This document shows positions 24,165-37,710 of a stretch of DNA of 64,000 nucleotides, in pieces. Source of the stretch: Linum tenue (Eukaryota > Streptophyta > Magnoliopsida > Malpighiales > Linaceae); NCBI GenBank assembly GCA_946122785.1, contig CAMGYJ010000008.1, positions 17,695,475 through 17,759,474 of the forward strand, given 5' to 3'. Both the position numbers and the translations under genes were made by a program. Below the pieces are notes generated by a model that did not search any database, was not told the origin of the DNA, and saw only the letters and a program-made list of their open reading frames with translations. Every line of letters starts with the position of its first letter. The first letter of the stretch is position 1.

Positions 24165-25113
24165 TAGGGGTGGGCATCGGTTCGATTCGGTCAAAACCGA
24201 ACCGAAATGATGTTTTCCGGGTCCCCGAAGTTCTCTACAGCCCAAACCAAATTCGAACCGAAATATATTTCGGTTCGGTTTGGTCGAACTGAAATATATT
24301 CCGGTTCGGTTTGGTTCGGATTTTTCACCAGCACCGAAATTCTAGCGCATTCCTTTTTTTATTGTTTGTCGTCCCATCACCTCCGCCACTAAGAAACTTC
24401 TCTACCTTTTCTTCCCCCTATCTCTCTCTCCACTCTCCAACAAACAAATTATCACTCTATCTCCTTCCCTCCTCTCTCTCTCTCTCTCTCTCTCTCGCCC
24501 CACCCCCAGCAAATAAATGATCTATCTCCCTCTCCCTCAATCTGTTCTTGTTTTTTCCCAGTGGGTCGATGCTAGATATGGAGTAATTGGTGGAGGAATG
24601 ACGAGATCTGGATGTGTGGGACACTAGGTGGGCGGTGGCAGTAGGGCGACGATGCTCCAATCCTCCGATGGGTGATGATGATCCAATCCAACCGACCAGC
24701 GACAATGCAGGAACGGAGGTGGAGTGGCGGTGTCTACCAGAGTGGCGGCTAAGCGTTGGCTGCAGAGTGTTGTAGGAGTTGGGGTAGGGATAGGGATAGG
24801 GGGATGGGGCTAAAGATGTGGGAGTTGGAATAAGGATAGGAGATAGCAGATTTGTAGGCCTTGGCCTGGTGGGGAAATGGGTTGCAGGGGAGGAGAGTTT
24901 GTTGGGCTGTGGGGGATTGGCTAGGCAAGTAGTATATTTCGGTTGGTCGGTTCGGAATTCAAAAACTCGGTTCGGTCGAGAGAAGCCTGGTTTCCGAACT
25001 AGGCCTATTTCACTTCCGAATTTCGAACCGAACAGTGTAAGTTTGGTTTGGTTCGATTGTATCTCGGTTCGATTCGGACCGGTTCAGTTTTATCGAACCG
25101 GATGCCCACCCCT
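24165..25113. mobile_element. hAT-type non-autonomous element, 949 bp
   Basis: Inverted ends TAGGGGTGGGCATCGGTTCG and AAGGGGTGGGCATCCGGTTC, flanked by TGCTCAG (24158-24164 and 25114-25120) as a 7- to 8-bp TSD. Subterminal regions are dense in TTCGGT/ACCGAA words. A CT microsatellite at about 24471-24496 lies inside. It ends 227 bp upstream of the gene C start codon. Confidence 0.85.
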
Positions 25114-25339
25114 TGCTCAGACAGAAAACTCAAAAAGCCCCACTTTTGGGCCTTAAACAGAAACGTTTTAAGTTATGAGCGCTGGACAGAAACAGCTCAA
25201 AGTTGGAGGACCAGAATAGTAATTTACTCAAATTGGAAAGGGAATGCGTGCAGTCCCAAGTCAGAACTCAGAAGAGAGGGAATTAGGGTTTCTATCGTTC
25301 TTCGTCGCTTCCGAGAGTTCAGTGCAAGACGAAGCTACA

Positions 25340-26933
25340 ATGTCAAGGCTGTGCGAATCAAGTGCCGACAGAATTAGCCATCTTCCTTATGATGTGATGC
25401 AGCGAATTCTCTCGTTCTTACCCGTAAATGATGCAGCCAGAACAGCCACACTGTCGAAACAATGGCGGCACAACTGGAGGGCAAATACCCAACTCGTGTT
25501 CGACGGCGATTTCGGCGAAATCTCAAAAGAGGGTAGCTATGATTCGAATGCGATTAAGCTAATGTTTCAGATTTGCAAAGCTCTGATGGTTCATGATGGA
25601 CCCATAACCAAGTTCGTGCTTGAAATTCCTGGATTAAGGCGGCCTTCTCCTGATATCAACCACATCGTTCACTTCCTCGCCAAGAAAGGCGTCCAGGAGC
25701 TCGCCCTTATCTTTTCTGATGATGGAATTGACGACGGGAACCCGATGATTGAGCGAGAGATGCCTTCTGCGTTGTTTTCTGCTGGCCAACTCAGCTCTCT
25801 GATACTGCGGGACTGTGATTTCTCTGTGGCACCATCCTGGTTTCTGGGATTTAGTAAGCTTACCCATCTTGAGTTAGCAAACGTAAATGTGGAATCTAGT
25901 TTTTATAGCGACTTCCTTCCCATTTGCCCGCTTCTCCAAGATCTGAAGCTTTTTATCTGCGACTCTCATGTGGAATTCCATCTGAAGGCTGAATTAGTAG
26001 CTCCTTCGCTCAAAGTGTTTGAATCCAATGTTTGGAATGTCTGCTTCAAGCATACCCCACTTCTTTCAGTGGTATCTATCTCGCCGGTTAATGATCCAGA
26101 GGATTGTGAACAAAGCGGCTTTCATGTGTATAATCCGGATATTGCAGCTGTACTTGGCTCTCTCCCTGCAATCCAGGAGTTAGTGGTTGGCTTAGAATTG
26201 CTTCTTGTAAGTTCTCATTTTTTTTTTTCTTTTCTGAAAGCATCTGGGTTTCTCTATGAGTCAATTCATATCATTGTTCTGCTACATATATAACGTGTCT
26301 TTTTTGTTTGTTTGTTTCTTTCTGTTTTGCTCTCTAGTTCTTTGCCTCTGGTAATGTCCCCTGCATACTTCCTACACATCTTCATCACCTGAAAGTCCTC
26401 GAACTGCACTACATTCTACTGCATCGTATATCAGAAGCGCGTGTTCTTCTCTGTCTAATCACGAGTTCCCCCAATTTGCAAAGGCTTCTCATTTTGGTTG
26501 GTTTGAATGTCTCTTTTAACTGAAATTTTTAGTTTTTGCAGAATATATCAGTATCATTGTTGATTCTATAGCCTGACTTTTATTATTATGATGAATGATG
26601 TTGTAGTCCGGTGTCGACGATACCCTTCCAGAAAAAGAGGTTATTGACAGCTTACAGTTGTTGTTGTTGGGAGCAGAGGACCATTCTACTGCAAGTTGTT
26701 TTCGGTGCCTTCAAGAGTTGAGCTTAAAGGAAGTCCTGGGCACTCGTGTTGAGTTGGACCTGTTGAGGTTTGTACTAGCCACTGCCCCACTGCTTCGTAG
26801 GATTTTCATCAGGCCAGCGGGAAAACTGGATACTAGTAAAAGTCACAAATTCTTGAAGGAGATGACACAATATAAGCGCGCTTCCAAAGAAGCAGAGATC
26901 ATATATTTTTGGAACGACGAGGCTGACACTTAA
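25340..26933 (+). CDS. F-box/LRR/FBD protein (gene C)
   Basis: Exons 25340-26206, 26338-26496 and 26607-26933 encode 450 residues. An upstream in-frame GTG-started extension is ignored because the ATG at 25340 aligns with the starts of genes A and D, eight codons before the conserved ADRIS. The F-box (SHLPYDVMQRILSFLPVNDA) is followed by a leucine-rich region and, in exon 3, the FBD motif LRFVLATAPLLRRIF. Splice sites are CTT|GTAAGT, CTCTAG, TTG|GTTGGT and TTGTAG. The leader holds ATTAGGGTT at 25282-25290. No defect is seen, so it probably works as an SCF substrate receptor. It is closest to gene D: 25880-25965 is almost identical to 35642-35727. Confidence 0.9.
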
Positions 26934-27599
26934 TACTTTGTTCCTGTAAATGATGTGGCGATATTTGATCTATCGCCAATGTGAATTTTGGAGCTACGCT
27001 TAATCCTTTTTTCTTATAAATGATGCGAGGATGTTTGATCTATAGCTTAGTGTTCATTTTGAAGGCAAGAGGGTTTTTTTGTTTTTGTTTTTCGTTTGGC
27101 CTTAATCTATGTGGAAATGGATTTACTTAGTTCTACTATTTTGTATAGAGAAAGATCAAGTGGCTAAGGTTTTGACTGAATGGAACATTTGGGAGTAGAT
27201 GGATTGTGCAGAATTAATATGTTGGACTTCAGAAACCATTGCAATTTATCGCGGGAGGTGGCTCTAGACAAGCATATGGTTCCAGAGAAGTGTGAGGTTT
27301 TATGCATCTACAAATTATGAGCTTTACCCTTATAACTACCGTTTCCCGCTGTGCAGAACTATGAAACTCAAGCTAGCTGCATCCCAAACAGAAGAAGTTA
27401 TACTAGGCATTTTCATGGATTGTGCCACACCCTTTTCACAAGATAATAAATGCTACTACACTTCCACCACACCCTTTGTAGATTAGAATTCATAAACCGT
27501 TGTGATTTCTCATGGAAGGTGGCACGATACAAGAATATTGCCCAGAGAAGTAGAGGTTCTGTTCTATATCTACAAATTATTACGACGTTTGGAGATAAA
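26934..27599. other. 3' flank of gene C
   Basis: Probable 3' UTR followed by non-coding sequence. The short open frames here have no recognisable domain. Confidence 0.4.
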
Positions 27600-27813
27600 G
27601 ATCAGGTGACTAAGGGCACTTGCCTGAGTCAATCCTAGCCTTTCAAGTTCATTAAAATTCAATGACTCTAATTAATTCAATTTAATGAAGGGTAGTGTAG
27701 TAATTACATAATTCATGATTATTTTATTTTCAGAAATTAATAATTATAAAATCCAACAGCAGCGACCCCGACCGTCCAGCCCGTCTCCTCGACGATCAAA
27801 ATTTCGGTGCTTC

Positions 27814-27858
<45 letters not shown>

Positions 27859-28786
27859 AGGAAATTTTCCGGCGACAGTGTTGGATTTTGTGATGTTTGC
27901 TGACCTATTTTGTAATGTTTGTATAGATTCGGTTTGTATTGTTTGTCATTTTTAGTGACATTTTGTACGGTTAGTATGCTTTGTACTGTTTGTCAGTTTA
28001 TTTTGTAATGTTTGTACGCTTTGTTATTTTGTAATGTTTGTCGGTTTTTTTTTGTAACGTTTGTAAACTTTGCTATTTTTGTGCATCATGTTTATCATTT
28101 TTGTCAACAATTTTGTAATGTTTTTTATGTCTAAAAAACAACCTGGTTGACTTTTGGATGGAACTCCTCTATATAGGGATTAGGGATGGAGCCTCCAAAG
28201 TCAACCTGGGTGTTTTTTCCAGTTCGTATGGATTGTCGGTCTAGTTTGTCATTTTGGTCCACCATGTTCGTAATGTTTGTATATCTAAAAAACAATCAGG
28301 TTGACTTTGAGACGGAGCCCTCTAAATAGGGATGAAGCCTCCAAAGTCAACCCGGGTGTTTTTCCAGTTTGTATGAATTTTTTGTCTAATTTGTCATTTT
28401 TGTCCACCATGTTTGTATGTCTAAAAAACACCCGGGTTGACTTTGGGAAGGAGCCTCCAAAGTCAACCTGATTGTTTTTTTCGTTTTGTATGGTTTGTAT
28501 TGTTTGTCGGTCTAGTTTGTATTTTTTATACAGTTCATATGTTTGTAATGTTTGTAAATCTGTTTGTATGTTTTGTCGTTCTAGTTTGTACTGTTCGTAT
28601 GTTTGTATGGTTTGTACTGATTGTAAGTCCGGTTTGTATACTTCGTAATTTTCCATAATACCCAAACTACCCCTGTCATTAATTAAATAGCCCTTCCCAC
28701 TTCTTAACCATCACATTGCTATATCCATATCTAAGGGCTGGGAGGGGCTTAGTCAAGTGACTAAGCACCCCCTTAATCACTGGATC
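27600..28786. mobile_element. GATC-bordered TIR element, copy 1
   Basis: The left edge is GATCAGGTGACTAAGGG and the inverted right edge is GATCCAGTGATTAAGGG; a further TTAGTCAC word lies within each end. It is the inverted counterpart of 32667-33860. Contents from left: an AT-rich leader, a GA microsatellite, a long degenerate TTTGTA/TGTTTGTA array (27880-28650), and three near-palindromic modules of TTGACTTTGG...CCAAAGTCAA enclosing CTCTATATAGGG-type or similar words. No protein. Whether GATC is a 4-bp TSD or part of the TIR cannot be decided from two copies. Confidence 0.65.
27816..27854. repeat. (GA)n microsatellite
   Basis: A pure dinucleotide run inside TIR element copy 1. It corresponds to the much longer CT run in the inverted copy at 33407-33523. 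Confidence 0.9.
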
Positions 28787-28919
28787 CTCTCTCTGAGGTT
28801 TGCTCTAATAACTAGTCTTACCTGCTGTACAGAAATATGAAACTCAAGTATCTACATAAGTTTCTGGTATGCATTCCTATGTTTATATTTTTGAAAGACC
28901 ATTGCCATGCCATGTTGCT

Positions 28920-29681
28920 ACGGGACCGGTTAGCATGCTAACCCCTTGAGCGGTTGGAAAAATGACATCCTCTGGGGTATTAAATACAATTATAGAATTT
29001 AATACACACATTAAATACATATTAGGAATTAAATGCATCATATTAATTATTTTTTCCAAATTAAAACCTACACTAAATACATTCTCTCTCCCTATATCTG
29101 ATTTTTCCTTTTTCAGCAGCCTCTGACCACCAGTCTTCCTCCGACCGCCACACTTCTTCAGTGAAAATCCCATCGACAGACTCCCTCCGACCACTTGCAA
29201 AAAATATCCCACTGCACTGATACGTTGTACCACTGCACTGGTAGCGATATTAGTGCACTGGTACCAATGTCATATCTGAGTATCAGTGCAGTGGTATAAA
29301 TACCAGTACAGTGATACAACATATTAGTGCAATGGTATATTTTCGCAGGTGACCGGAGAGAGTCTGTCGGCGGGATTTTACCGGCGAAGTGTGGTGATCG
29401 GAGGAAACTTGGTGGTCAGAGGCTGTTGGGGAAGGAAGAATTAGAGATAGGATTGAGAAAGATAAAAGATGAGAGAGAGAATTGTATTTGTATATGTTAA
29501 GATTTTTTTTAAAAACAGGTAATTAATGTGGTGTATTTAATGCTTACTTTGTATTTAATAACATAACATTTATTATGTCTACTTTCATTAATACTTATCA
29601 ATGATTAATAAAAAAATTGACCAATTGAGAAGGGGTGTCAAAAAACCAACCTCTTTAAGGGTAGGCATAGTATCCTACCCC
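28920..29681. mobile_element. Foldback-like element, 762 bp
   Basis: The flanks carry TGTTGCT on both sides (28913-28919 and 29682-29688). The two arms are inverted copies over much of their length. For example 29110-29195 pairs with 29350-29435: CCTCTGACCACCAG against CTGGTGGTCAGAGG-type sequence, and CGCCACACTTC against GAAGTGTGG. The central 100 bp is built from TGCACTGGTA-type decamers in both orientations. AAATTAAATA-rich arms lie outside. No coding capacity; the terminal bases are imperfect, so the superfamily is uncertain. Confidence 0.5.
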
Positions 29682-29832
29682 TGTTGCTGCTGTCATCTTG
29701 AGTGATATGAAGAGCCTCATTATGACCTCTACCTTTTCAGTTCAATAATTTTGGATCCGAGCAATCCAGAGTGATGCATGTTTTCATAGAATATGTGCCC
29801 GATTGCATATGCATGTCTGATTATAGGCGCTG

Positions 29833-31823
29833 AGACCATCTCCAATAGAGGTCTAAAAAATAAAAATAAAAAATTGAACCAACCCTCTCCAATAAGGGTC
29901 GAGAGCGGTTACGGTAGTAACTGGACTCTTATAGCATGGCTACTAAGGGTAGGAATGGTATTCTGCTGCTTATTGTTTTGGTAGTGGTGCATATATTTTA
30001 TTGGTAGTGTTGACATTTTAGTATTGGTATATTTGTTTGGATGGATTGGTATTAGTATATATTTGCATGAACTAAAGCCTCGCATTTGGCTAGTGTGGTT
30101 TGGAGTCGTAGTGTTGCATACTTTGTATAGTTGTACTAGTCGTGATCTACATTGCCGCATTGGTAGAGGTTTTTAATATGTAATGATTGTATTGGTACAA
30201 ATTCAAAGTTGGATTGGTTGTGTTGGTATTCATTCGATTGATATTGGTATTATGATGATCATTATTGTAAAGGTATTTATTTAGCCTTATTGTGCAACGT
30301 ATTGTCGTGTATGGTTAGTTTAGTATTAATTTCAGTCACGTGAGTCAGTGTTTTTTATTGGTTTCGTAGTGATTGTGTCTTTTCGTATTGGTTTGTCACA
30401 ATTGATGTAGTGTGTGGGCTTTGCTATTGTTAGTAGCACGTGTTTGTAGCAACCTTCTTTCATTCCATAAAACTCAAACTGTTCCATTGCACATATAAAA
30501 ATGAACACCACCATTCCATACGGTAGATCACTACCAATGTTGGCAGTTAACTACCAAAACGGTATATCACTACCAATGCATGCCAGTCTCAACAAAATTG
30601 CACACACGCACCATTGCAAGATAAAAAAACAAACAGTGCAACTGATCTTGACCACTACCATTGCAAGATCAAATAACACATCAATCCACCACAAGATCAA
30701 ATAACATACCAATCCACCAAAAGATCACTACCATTGCAAGATCACTACCAATGTGCGCAGATAACTACAAAATTGGTAGATCACTACCGTTGCATACAAA
30801 GATAATTTTCTTTGCTTTTTGGTTTCCCCTTCCGCCTATGTCTTCCTCTCGCTCTCGTTACCTTCCATGTATGTATATAAATAATCCATGGCGCTCTCTC
30901 TCCATAGCTCTCTATCTCTCTCTACTCAAGACAGTGACGATGATATGAAACGATTTTCTCTCTTCCACGAGCTTCCGGTTCGGTATTGGCGGAACCGCCT
31001 GTTTCGCGGCTGGGCGACGCCGGATGGTCGGGTTTATGGGACGTCGAGGCTGGTGTGTCAGGGCTGGTGCAAGCGTGCGTCGAGGCTGGTGGAGGCGGCC
31101 GGTGGGACTAGTGCGGTGGGAGTGGTGGAGGCAGTCAGCGGAGCTTGCGGTTGTGGCAGGTTTGGCTAGAGGGAGGGGAGGATAGAAGTAGGGTTTGGGT
31201 AGCCTCTTGACGATGATGGGAGCTTGCGGCTGCAGTAGATTTTCTGTAGGGATGGGAGGGTAAAAGTAGGGTTTGAGTATAATATATAGAATAATCGGAT
31301 GTGTACTCTTTTTTGTTTCCAAAATTAACCTTCAGCAATCTTAACCGTGAGATTAAAAAGAGAGGGAAAAAAGAAAAATAGATGGCTAATACGGATGTAG
31401 CTACGGTAGCTACTAGAATTTTACTTGTCACGCATTCCCCACAATACTTCTTACTTTTTTTGGTATAAATGGGACTTCATTAAATGTACAAAGCTCATCT
31501 TTAATTGTGCAGATTATGAAGCCATTTAAGGATTTAGCTTAAAAGTCAATATTTTGTAGGTCATTTTATGAACAAAGATGGTGGAGAATGTAGATGGTTA
31601 TTTTAGGATTGATTGAATTAGTTATTGTGTTCTCGTTATTTATGAGATAATATTCAACATAAAAAATTATATGAAAATATTCATTTTAAGTATCTGTATA
31701 AAATATAAAAATAATAAACAAATTATCTAATGAAAATGATGAAATCTACATTAAACTAAATTAGAAGTCCAAGTGAAAATTAAGAATTTTGTCTTTTTGG
31801 ATCTGCTTATTGGAGATGGTCTT
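29833..31823. mobile_element. Probable TIR element with TTGGTA arrays
   Basis: Ends AGACCATCTCCAATAGAGG and, inverted, AAGACCATCTCCAATAAGC give a TIR; no convincing TSD was found. Inside, 29960-30330 is a degenerate array of TTGGTA words and 30490-30790 is the inverse, with TACCAA and ACTACCAT words, so the interior folds back. At 30868-31169 there is a TATA-like motif and a GC-rich open frame of 93 codons with no recognised domain. Inner ends near 29918 and 31400 share GCTACGGTAGCTACT-like sequence, so two nested elements are possible. Confidence 0.35.
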
Positions 31824-31991
31824 ATGTCTTTGAGACCTCCTTTATAATTTTCCAAGTAATAGTTGGCTATCACGTAAAATTCTCCAAATAGAAGTGAGTG
31901 GAGGGTGACCATTTAGGTAAAATGCAAATATAAAGTCAATGACTACTAAAGTATGAAAATTTCATTAGGGACAAACATGAACCACATCATA

Positions 31992-32165
31992 ATGCATATC
32001 ATAAACGTAGAAATGCATCCCATAAATCTTTAAATGCATATCCAATCGTAATAATGCATCCTATAAATCTTTAAATGCATATCACAAATTTTCATAAAAA
32101 AAATGCATATCACAAACACTAGAATGCATATAAGAGAATGCATACGGGAAATTACAAGAATGCAT
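31992..32165. repeat. ATGCAT array, nine copies
   Basis: The palindromic hexamer ATGCAT, usually as AAATGCAT or GAATGCAT, occurs nine times in 174 bases at irregular 10- to 30-bp spacing. Several copies sit in a longer unit that adds CCYATAAATCTTTAA. The DNA is otherwise AT-rich and non-coding. Confidence 0.8.
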
Positions 32166-32666
32166 ACAAGAAAATAAGGAATTCATACTAAAACACACAA
32201 TAAAACATCTAGATAATAGGGCCATACAACGAGTTGGTCTTTACCAGACTGCACCAGATTAATCTGACGCTTGGGTTAGACCTCTTCGAATCAAATATAA
32301 TATAGTTCGGTTCTTGGTCTCATGAATTTTATACTAGAACCACAAAAACGTATAAAAAACTAAGATATGATTACCAGAAGACTAGAATGATTGCCAAAAC
32401 TCGACCTCCTTTCCATTCGACACGCACTAAAAAAGCAAAACGATATTGTTATCTATATAACCTTGATAATATGAATAATATATGTATGGTATTAGTTTTT
32501 GTGGAAATATAGTCTTAATAATAAAAATATTGATAATATTACTAGTGTTTATGGAAAATTTCTAAACGGTCAATTTTTATTTTTCATTAAATCAAACTTC
32601 GGGTTGGGGTTTAGAAAATTGGTGTCTGAGGTTTATCCATTAGAGGTTAGGGTATAGTAGAGAGCG
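32166..32666. other. Non-coding AT-rich flank
   Basis: No gene, TIR or repeat structure was recognised between the ATGCAT array and the next TIR element. Confidence 0.4.
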
Positions 32667-33860
<1,194 letters not shown>

Positions 33861-33972
33861 TTAGCCCGGTATGGTATCATACCCCAAACTCGATTTAATT
33901 CATGGTCTAGATAGAGATATCTCACTAGTAGTACCTGACGTATATTATACGTCTGACGTATGCCTATATATA

Positions 33973-34396
33973 TATGATAGCATCTTCAGTGCACTCACTT
34001 TTTTAGGTGCATTCAGTGTACTCACTTCATAACCGTCGTTTTAAACATTCGATTTATGTCAAAATGATGTCAATCATCACTTATGATGTGATGAACAATA
34101 ACGCAACATGAATTTGCACAAAAACCATTAAAAATTTACTTTAAATTGAAGAATTTAGAGTTTAGAGATTTAGGGTTAGGGTTAGAGTTTACGTTTACAA
34201 TTTGGGGTTTAGGGATAGAACTCAAAATTTGAGGTCTAGGGCTTAGGGTAATCCGCTAATTAGTTGTTATCATATGTTATATCATCATATTACACTAATT
34301 CTACAAATTAAAATTCAAAATCTGACACCTTAAGACTAGTTTTTGAGTTGGGTGTATTGAACGCACTCATTTTTGTGAGTGCACCAAAGTAGTCAC
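33973..34396. mobile_element. MITE with GTGCACTCAC ends
   Basis: A 10-bp repeat CCTATATATA flanks it (33963-33972 and 34397-34406), which fits a Mutator-type target duplication, although TA-rich flanks can match by chance. Near both ends GTGCACTCAC and its partner GAGTGCG/TGCATTCA occur in inverted arrangement. The interior includes TAGGGTTAGGG at about 34181. No coding capacity. Confidence 0.5.
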
Positions 34397-34577
34397 CTAT
34401 ATATAATACTATGATGTAGGTGTTTGAAGATATTATTTGTGGTCATATTTGTGAACCAATTGATATTTTATCAATATTTTTTATAGATATTTCATCAATA
34501 TTTTTTATAAAAGCAATAGATATTTCATCAATACTTTTGATAGATACACACCCATTGAATTGATTTGGACTTTAGAG

Positions 34578-34994
34578 TAGTGATGGCAATGGGTCGGGGC
34601 GGGGCGGGGCGGCTACCTCAATACCCATGCCCGGCGGCCATCCTTATATGCTATTTGAAAAAAATACAAGCAAAATTTTAATTTTTACGATAAAACGAGT
34701 GGGAAAAGACTTCATGAATGGATAATAGTGATAATATAATGAGTAATTGAGTCTATTTAGTTGAAAGATCAAGTCTAACTAGGTAATCTTGACCTAGAAA
34801 AGTCAAATTAGAAGATATATGAATGGATGATATAAGAAATTGACTTAGAATGGGCCAAGAACGGAGCAGAGCGGGGCGGGGCGAAAATTGGTACCCATGC
34901 CCCGCCCCACGCTACTACGAATCGGGTAATACCCGTCCCATCGCGGATCAGATCGAGTAAAACCCGACGGGCTAGGTTCAAATTGATATTCCTA
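34578..34994. mobile_element. hAT-type non-autonomous element, 417 bp
   Basis: A perfect 8-bp TSD CTTTAGAG flanks it (34570-34577 and 34995-35002). The left end is TAGTGATGGCAATGGG and the inverted right end TAGGAATATCAATTTG, diverged forms of the TAGGGATGGCAA end seen at 10617 and 37808. GGCGGGGC and GCCCCGCC words lie inside both ends. It ends 108 bp before the gene D start codon. Confidence 0.85.
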
Positions 34995-35101
34995 CTTTAG
35001 AGAAACCTGATACAACACGACACACTGTCTGACCTCAGAATAAATTAGGTTTCTATCATTCTTCGCCTCTTGCGAGGGTTGGGTGCAACACAAAAGCTAG
35101 A

Positions 35102-36650
35102 ATGAAGCGGCAGAGAAAGTCCGATGCCGACAGAATTAGCCATCTTCCTGATGATGTGATACAACGCATCCTCGCGTTCTTACCCGTAAAAGATGCAGCC
35201 AAAACTGCTACACTGTCAAAGCAATGGCAGCGCAATTGGGGAGCAAATACTCAACTCGTGTTCGACGGCAGTTTCGGTCGAATCGCAGAAGAGGGAAACT
35301 ACGCTTCGAATGAGAGTAAACTCATGTTTCAGATTTACAAAGCTCTGCTGGTTCGTGATGCGCCCATAACGAAATTCGTGCTAAAAATTCCTGGACTCAG
35401 GCGGCCTTCCCCTGACATCAACCTATTGGTTCACTTCCTCGCCAAGAAATCTGTTCAGGAACTCGCCCTGATCTTCAGCGACGATGAATTTAACGACGGA
35501 CACCCGAAGATCGGGCGCGAGATGCCTTCTGCTCTGTTTTCTGCGTGCCAATTGAAGTCCCTGACGCTGCAGGATTGCGACATTTCTGCCGCGCCATCCT
35601 GCTTTCTAGGGTTTAGTAAGCTTACCCATCTTGAATTGACAAACGTAAATGTGGAATCTAGTTTTTATAGCGACTTCCTTCCCAAGTGCCCGCTTCTCCA
35701 AGATCTGAAGCTTTTTATCTGCGACTCTGATGCTGTGGAATCCCATCTGAAGGCTGAATTGGTAGCTCCTTCGCTCCGAGTGTTTGAATCCAATGTTTGG
35801 AATGTCTGCTTCAAGCATACCCCGCTTCTTTCAGTGGTATCTATCGCGCCAGTCGATGACCGAAAGTACTGTAAACAGAGCGACTTTGATGTGTATAGCC
35901 CGGATATCGTAGCTGCATTTGCTTCTCTCCCTGCAATCCAGCAGTTAACTGTTGGCTCTGAGTTGCTGCAAGTAAATTTTGTATTCTGAAACCGCGGTTT
36001 ATTTGACACGGTCAGTTCCTTTCCTAACATGTCTATCTTGTTCTTTGGTTTGCTCTCTAGTTCTTTGCCACAGGTAGTGTCCCCTTCATGCTTCCCACAC
36101 ATCTGCATCAACTGAAGGTCCTCAAACTGCGGAACATTTTACTGTATCGTTCACTGGAAGCACGCGTTCTTCTCTGTCTAATCATGAGTTCCCCCAACTT
36201 GCTCAAGCTCACCATTGAGGTTGGTTTAAATGTGTTCTTAACTGAAGATTTTAGATGTGCAAAAATGTCAGTATCATTGTTGATTCTATAGCCTAACCTA
36301 AAATATTGTGATGAATGCTGTTGTAGCCCGGATATGTCGCTTCCCTTCCACCATCAGAGGTTATTGACAGCTTACAGTTGTTGTTGGAAGCAGAGGATCA
36401 TCCTACTGCAAGTTGTTTTCAGTGCCTTGAAGAGTTCAGGATTAGTGCAATAGATGGTACACAGGTTGAGTTGGACCTGTTGAGGTTTGTACTGGCCACC
36501 GCACCACAACTTCTGAGAATGTTCATCGAGCCAGCCAAAGAACTGGACCTTAGCAAGCGTCACAATTTATTGAAGGAGTTGATACGATATGAGCGTGCTT
36601 CCAAACAAGCAGAGGTCATATATATTTCGGATGACGAGGGTGACACTTAG
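35102..36650 (+). CDS. F-box/LRR/FBD protein (gene D)
   Basis: Exons 35102-35971, 36061-36219 and 36327-36650 encode 450 residues. Donors are GTAAAT and GTTGGT; acceptors are CTCTAG and TTGTAG. The F-box runs from ADRISHLPDDVIQRILAFLP through about residue 50, and the FBD motif in exon 3 is LRFVLATAPQLLRMF. The start ATG lies after a leader that matches those of genes A-C, though the telo-box-like ATTAGGGTT is reduced to ATTAGGTTT. A hAT element sits just upstream, so the proximal promoter is only about 100 bp of old sequence. The first intron is shorter than in A and C. Likely functional. Confidence 0.9.
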
Positions 36651-37089
36651 TAGCTTGAGTCCTTCATGCCGTTTGGGTCATCTTCCATATGCATTCACTT
36701 CTTTGAAATTTCGTGGTCAGGATCAATACCTTGTTTCTTTAAATGATGTGCGAATGTTTGGTACATCTTTTAGTACACTCGATCTTCTTATCTGCGTCAA
36801 AATTTAACACTCGGTTGATACGTAAACATGGCTAGATGAATCATAGTAATTATGAAAGAAATTCCTTAGCATGGACTCTATAATCTGCTGTTGTTACTTG
36901 TTAGCATTTCCTATCCGCAGCGAAACGCACTGCAGTATCCTTCAAACCACTTCAGTGCTAGAGAAATCATCCATGTTTCCCCGGCTGCGATGTGCTTCCA
37001 TTCACGCTGCTTCCCGCAATAATATCTAATACATTTCAAACTACAGATCATAAAATTCTCACACCACTTGATGAATTATCTGCACGTAA
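36651..37089. other. 3' flank of gene D
   Basis: Probable 3' UTR, then non-coding sequence that may include downstream exons of the small minus-strand ORF at 37090-37251. No exon could be fixed. Confidence 0.35.
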
Positions 37090-37251
37090 TCAATCATCGA
37101 AAAAAGAAGATCGCAAAGAAACATCCAACGAACCTTTTGCGTTGTTGTGTATCTGAGCACCATGTACGGATTCTGCTAGCAGCTGCAGAGCCAACACCAG
37201 AATGAGAGCTGCAGCAGCAACTATAGTGAGGTATGAAGCCTTCTTCGCCAT
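37090..37251 (-). CDS. Small ORF with a signal-peptide-like N-terminus
   Basis: A 53-residue frame begins MAKKASYLTIVAAAALILVL and continues through a hydrophobic core to a likely cleavage region near ESVHGAQ (residues 27-33). This is a textbook secretory signal. A possible donor, AAAAG|GTTCG at 37134, would make it the first exon of a longer secreted protein. Cysteine-rich frames exist downstream (36915-37060) but no phase-consistent splice could be found. No family is recognised. Confidence 0.35.
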   Translation of the reverse strand: MAKKASYLTIVAAAALILVLALQLLAESVHGAQIHNNAKGSLDVSLRSSFFDD

Positions 37252-37710
37252 TGTTGTTCCCATAATTTGTTCTCGGCCACCTTATAGGCAGGCAGTTTTC
37301 GCTTTGCGAGCTTTATAGCAGAAAAGCCCACCAAAAGGTTTGGAGTAGGAAACTTCTGCTCTGTTTCCTGGCTACAAGGCTATAAAATCATCATATTTTT
37401 TCTCAACGTGAACGCTTGTGCTGCTGCGGGAGGTCCTTTTCCCCCCTTTCCCATTAGTTAAAAGAGCTTTCTCATAAGGCGCAGTTTGAAAGCTGTATAC
37501 CTTTTCCGACTACTTGGGCATAAGCAGTGGCAGATACATGCATGTTTAGGTGTGTCCCGTGACACCCCTCAAATTTAGAAACATGGTTATTCATCTTTCG
37601 ATAGTAATTTGCATATGAGAAAGAAAATGTTTAAGTGGTAGTGGGACACCCTTAAAATTTGGGAAAATGGTTATTCAACCTCCCGTAGTAGTTGCGTATT
37701 GGTACAAATA

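Noticed and set aside
30888..31169. 93-codon GC-rich plus-strand frame with TATA-like sequence upstream
   Set aside because: It lies in a probable transposon, and the opposite strand is also open, which suggests base composition rather than coding.
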